From assembly GCA_015258785.1 (NCBI GenBank), contig JABZHP010000066.1, positions 1 to 6,271 of the forward strand: DNA of 6,271 bases. Reading direction: 5' to 3'. Below the pieces are notes generated by a model. The model was not told the DNA's origin. It made no database searches and saw only the letters and a program-made list of their open reading frames with translations. This document shows, piece after piece, positions 6,194 through 6,271 of the stretch. Positions within the stretch are counted from its first letter, which is position 1. Every line of letters begins with the position of its first letter. Source of the stretch: Atopobium sp. GTDB taxonomy: Bacteria > Actinomycetota > Coriobacteriia > Coriobacteriales > Atopobiaceae. A program made the translations under genes and the position numbers.

Positions 6194-6271
6194 GGGTCGT
6201 GTCCCGAAAAGTGGTGTAAGTAAGCATTTCAGTCATTTAAAAGAAGTGCGGTTATTTCCTAAAATATAGTC
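6194..6271 (+). mobile_element. Possible terminal end of an IS256-type insertion sequence (partial)
   Basis: Starting at GGG (6194), the sequence TGTCCCGAAAAGTGGTG (6200-6216, with its first bases overlapping the GGGTCG lead) continues into TAAGTAAG. From memory, ends with TGTCCC and GTGTAA elements are typical of IS256/mutator-family terminal inverted repeats. If so, the element extends rightward out of the window and its transposase is not visible here. No target duplication can be checked, and no transposase codons are present. The call is a resemblance only. Confidence 0.3.

Larger units (their letters stand above)
5925..6271. other. Gene-free right-hand tract rich in repeats
   Basis: No credible coding frame with a ribosome binding site is visible in these 347 bases on either strand. 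The first 50 bases are GC-rich and carry a 9-bp direct repeat GTGCGCCTG (5928-5936 and 5974-5982). The 31-nt units and hairpin follow. Then come short inverted arms GCGTTT/AAACGC (6097-6102, 6127-6132) and AGACTT/AAGTCT (6138-6143, 6170-6175), and lastly a possible insertion-sequence end. A fragment GCCTGATTT at 6154-6162 looks like a decayed further repeat copy. Confidence 0.65.

Overview
The window looks like a chromosomal segment of a moderate-GC Gram-positive anaerobe. My best guess is an Atopobium/Olsenella-type member of the Coriobacteriia. This is inferred from codon use, strong AGGAGG-type ribosome binding sites and the mix of housekeeping genes, and no marker gene here proves it. I see no tRNA, rRNA, CRISPR array or complete mobile element.

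Left part (1-2083, minus strand): the N-terminal 171 codons of an alpha/beta hydrolase run off the left edge, so the catalytic acid and histidine lie outside the window. Upstream of it, also on the minus strand, is a 476-residue protein of unknown function. It is distinctly AT-rich (one sampled 60-base line is 30% GC) compared with the genes to its right (58% in a sampled pepF line). This is the most likely accessory gene in the window.

Middle (2084-2454): a 371-bp divergent intergenic region holds candidate promoters for both directions, two short dyads that could be operators, and a three-helix stem-loop just downstream of a possible pepF start point.

Plus-strand cluster (2455-5348): pepF (M3-family oligoendopeptidase F), a glyoxalase-I-like VOC protein with all four metal ligands, and msrC (free methionine-(R)-sulfoxide reductase, GAF fold) are tightly spaced. 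They end at a convincing rho-independent terminator, so they probably form one operon combining peptide turnover with repair or detoxification of reactive by-products. The msrC gene is unusual: a very GC-rich, degenerate 24-nt tandem repeat encodes a 42-residue Glu/Pro/Asp/Ala-rich insertion in a loop of the GAF domain, and the catalytic core is intact.

Right part (5376-6271): an NAD(P)H-dependent FMN reductase-type flavoprotein is followed by 347 bp without a recognisable gene. This tract contains three tandem 31-nt units with conserved blocks, a fourth inverted copy that closes a large hairpin, a weak further copy, and a sequence resembling the terminal inverted repeat of an IS256-type element running off the right edge. 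The two most interesting non-textbook signals are the repeat-expanded MsrC loop and the palindromic 31-nt intergenic repeats.
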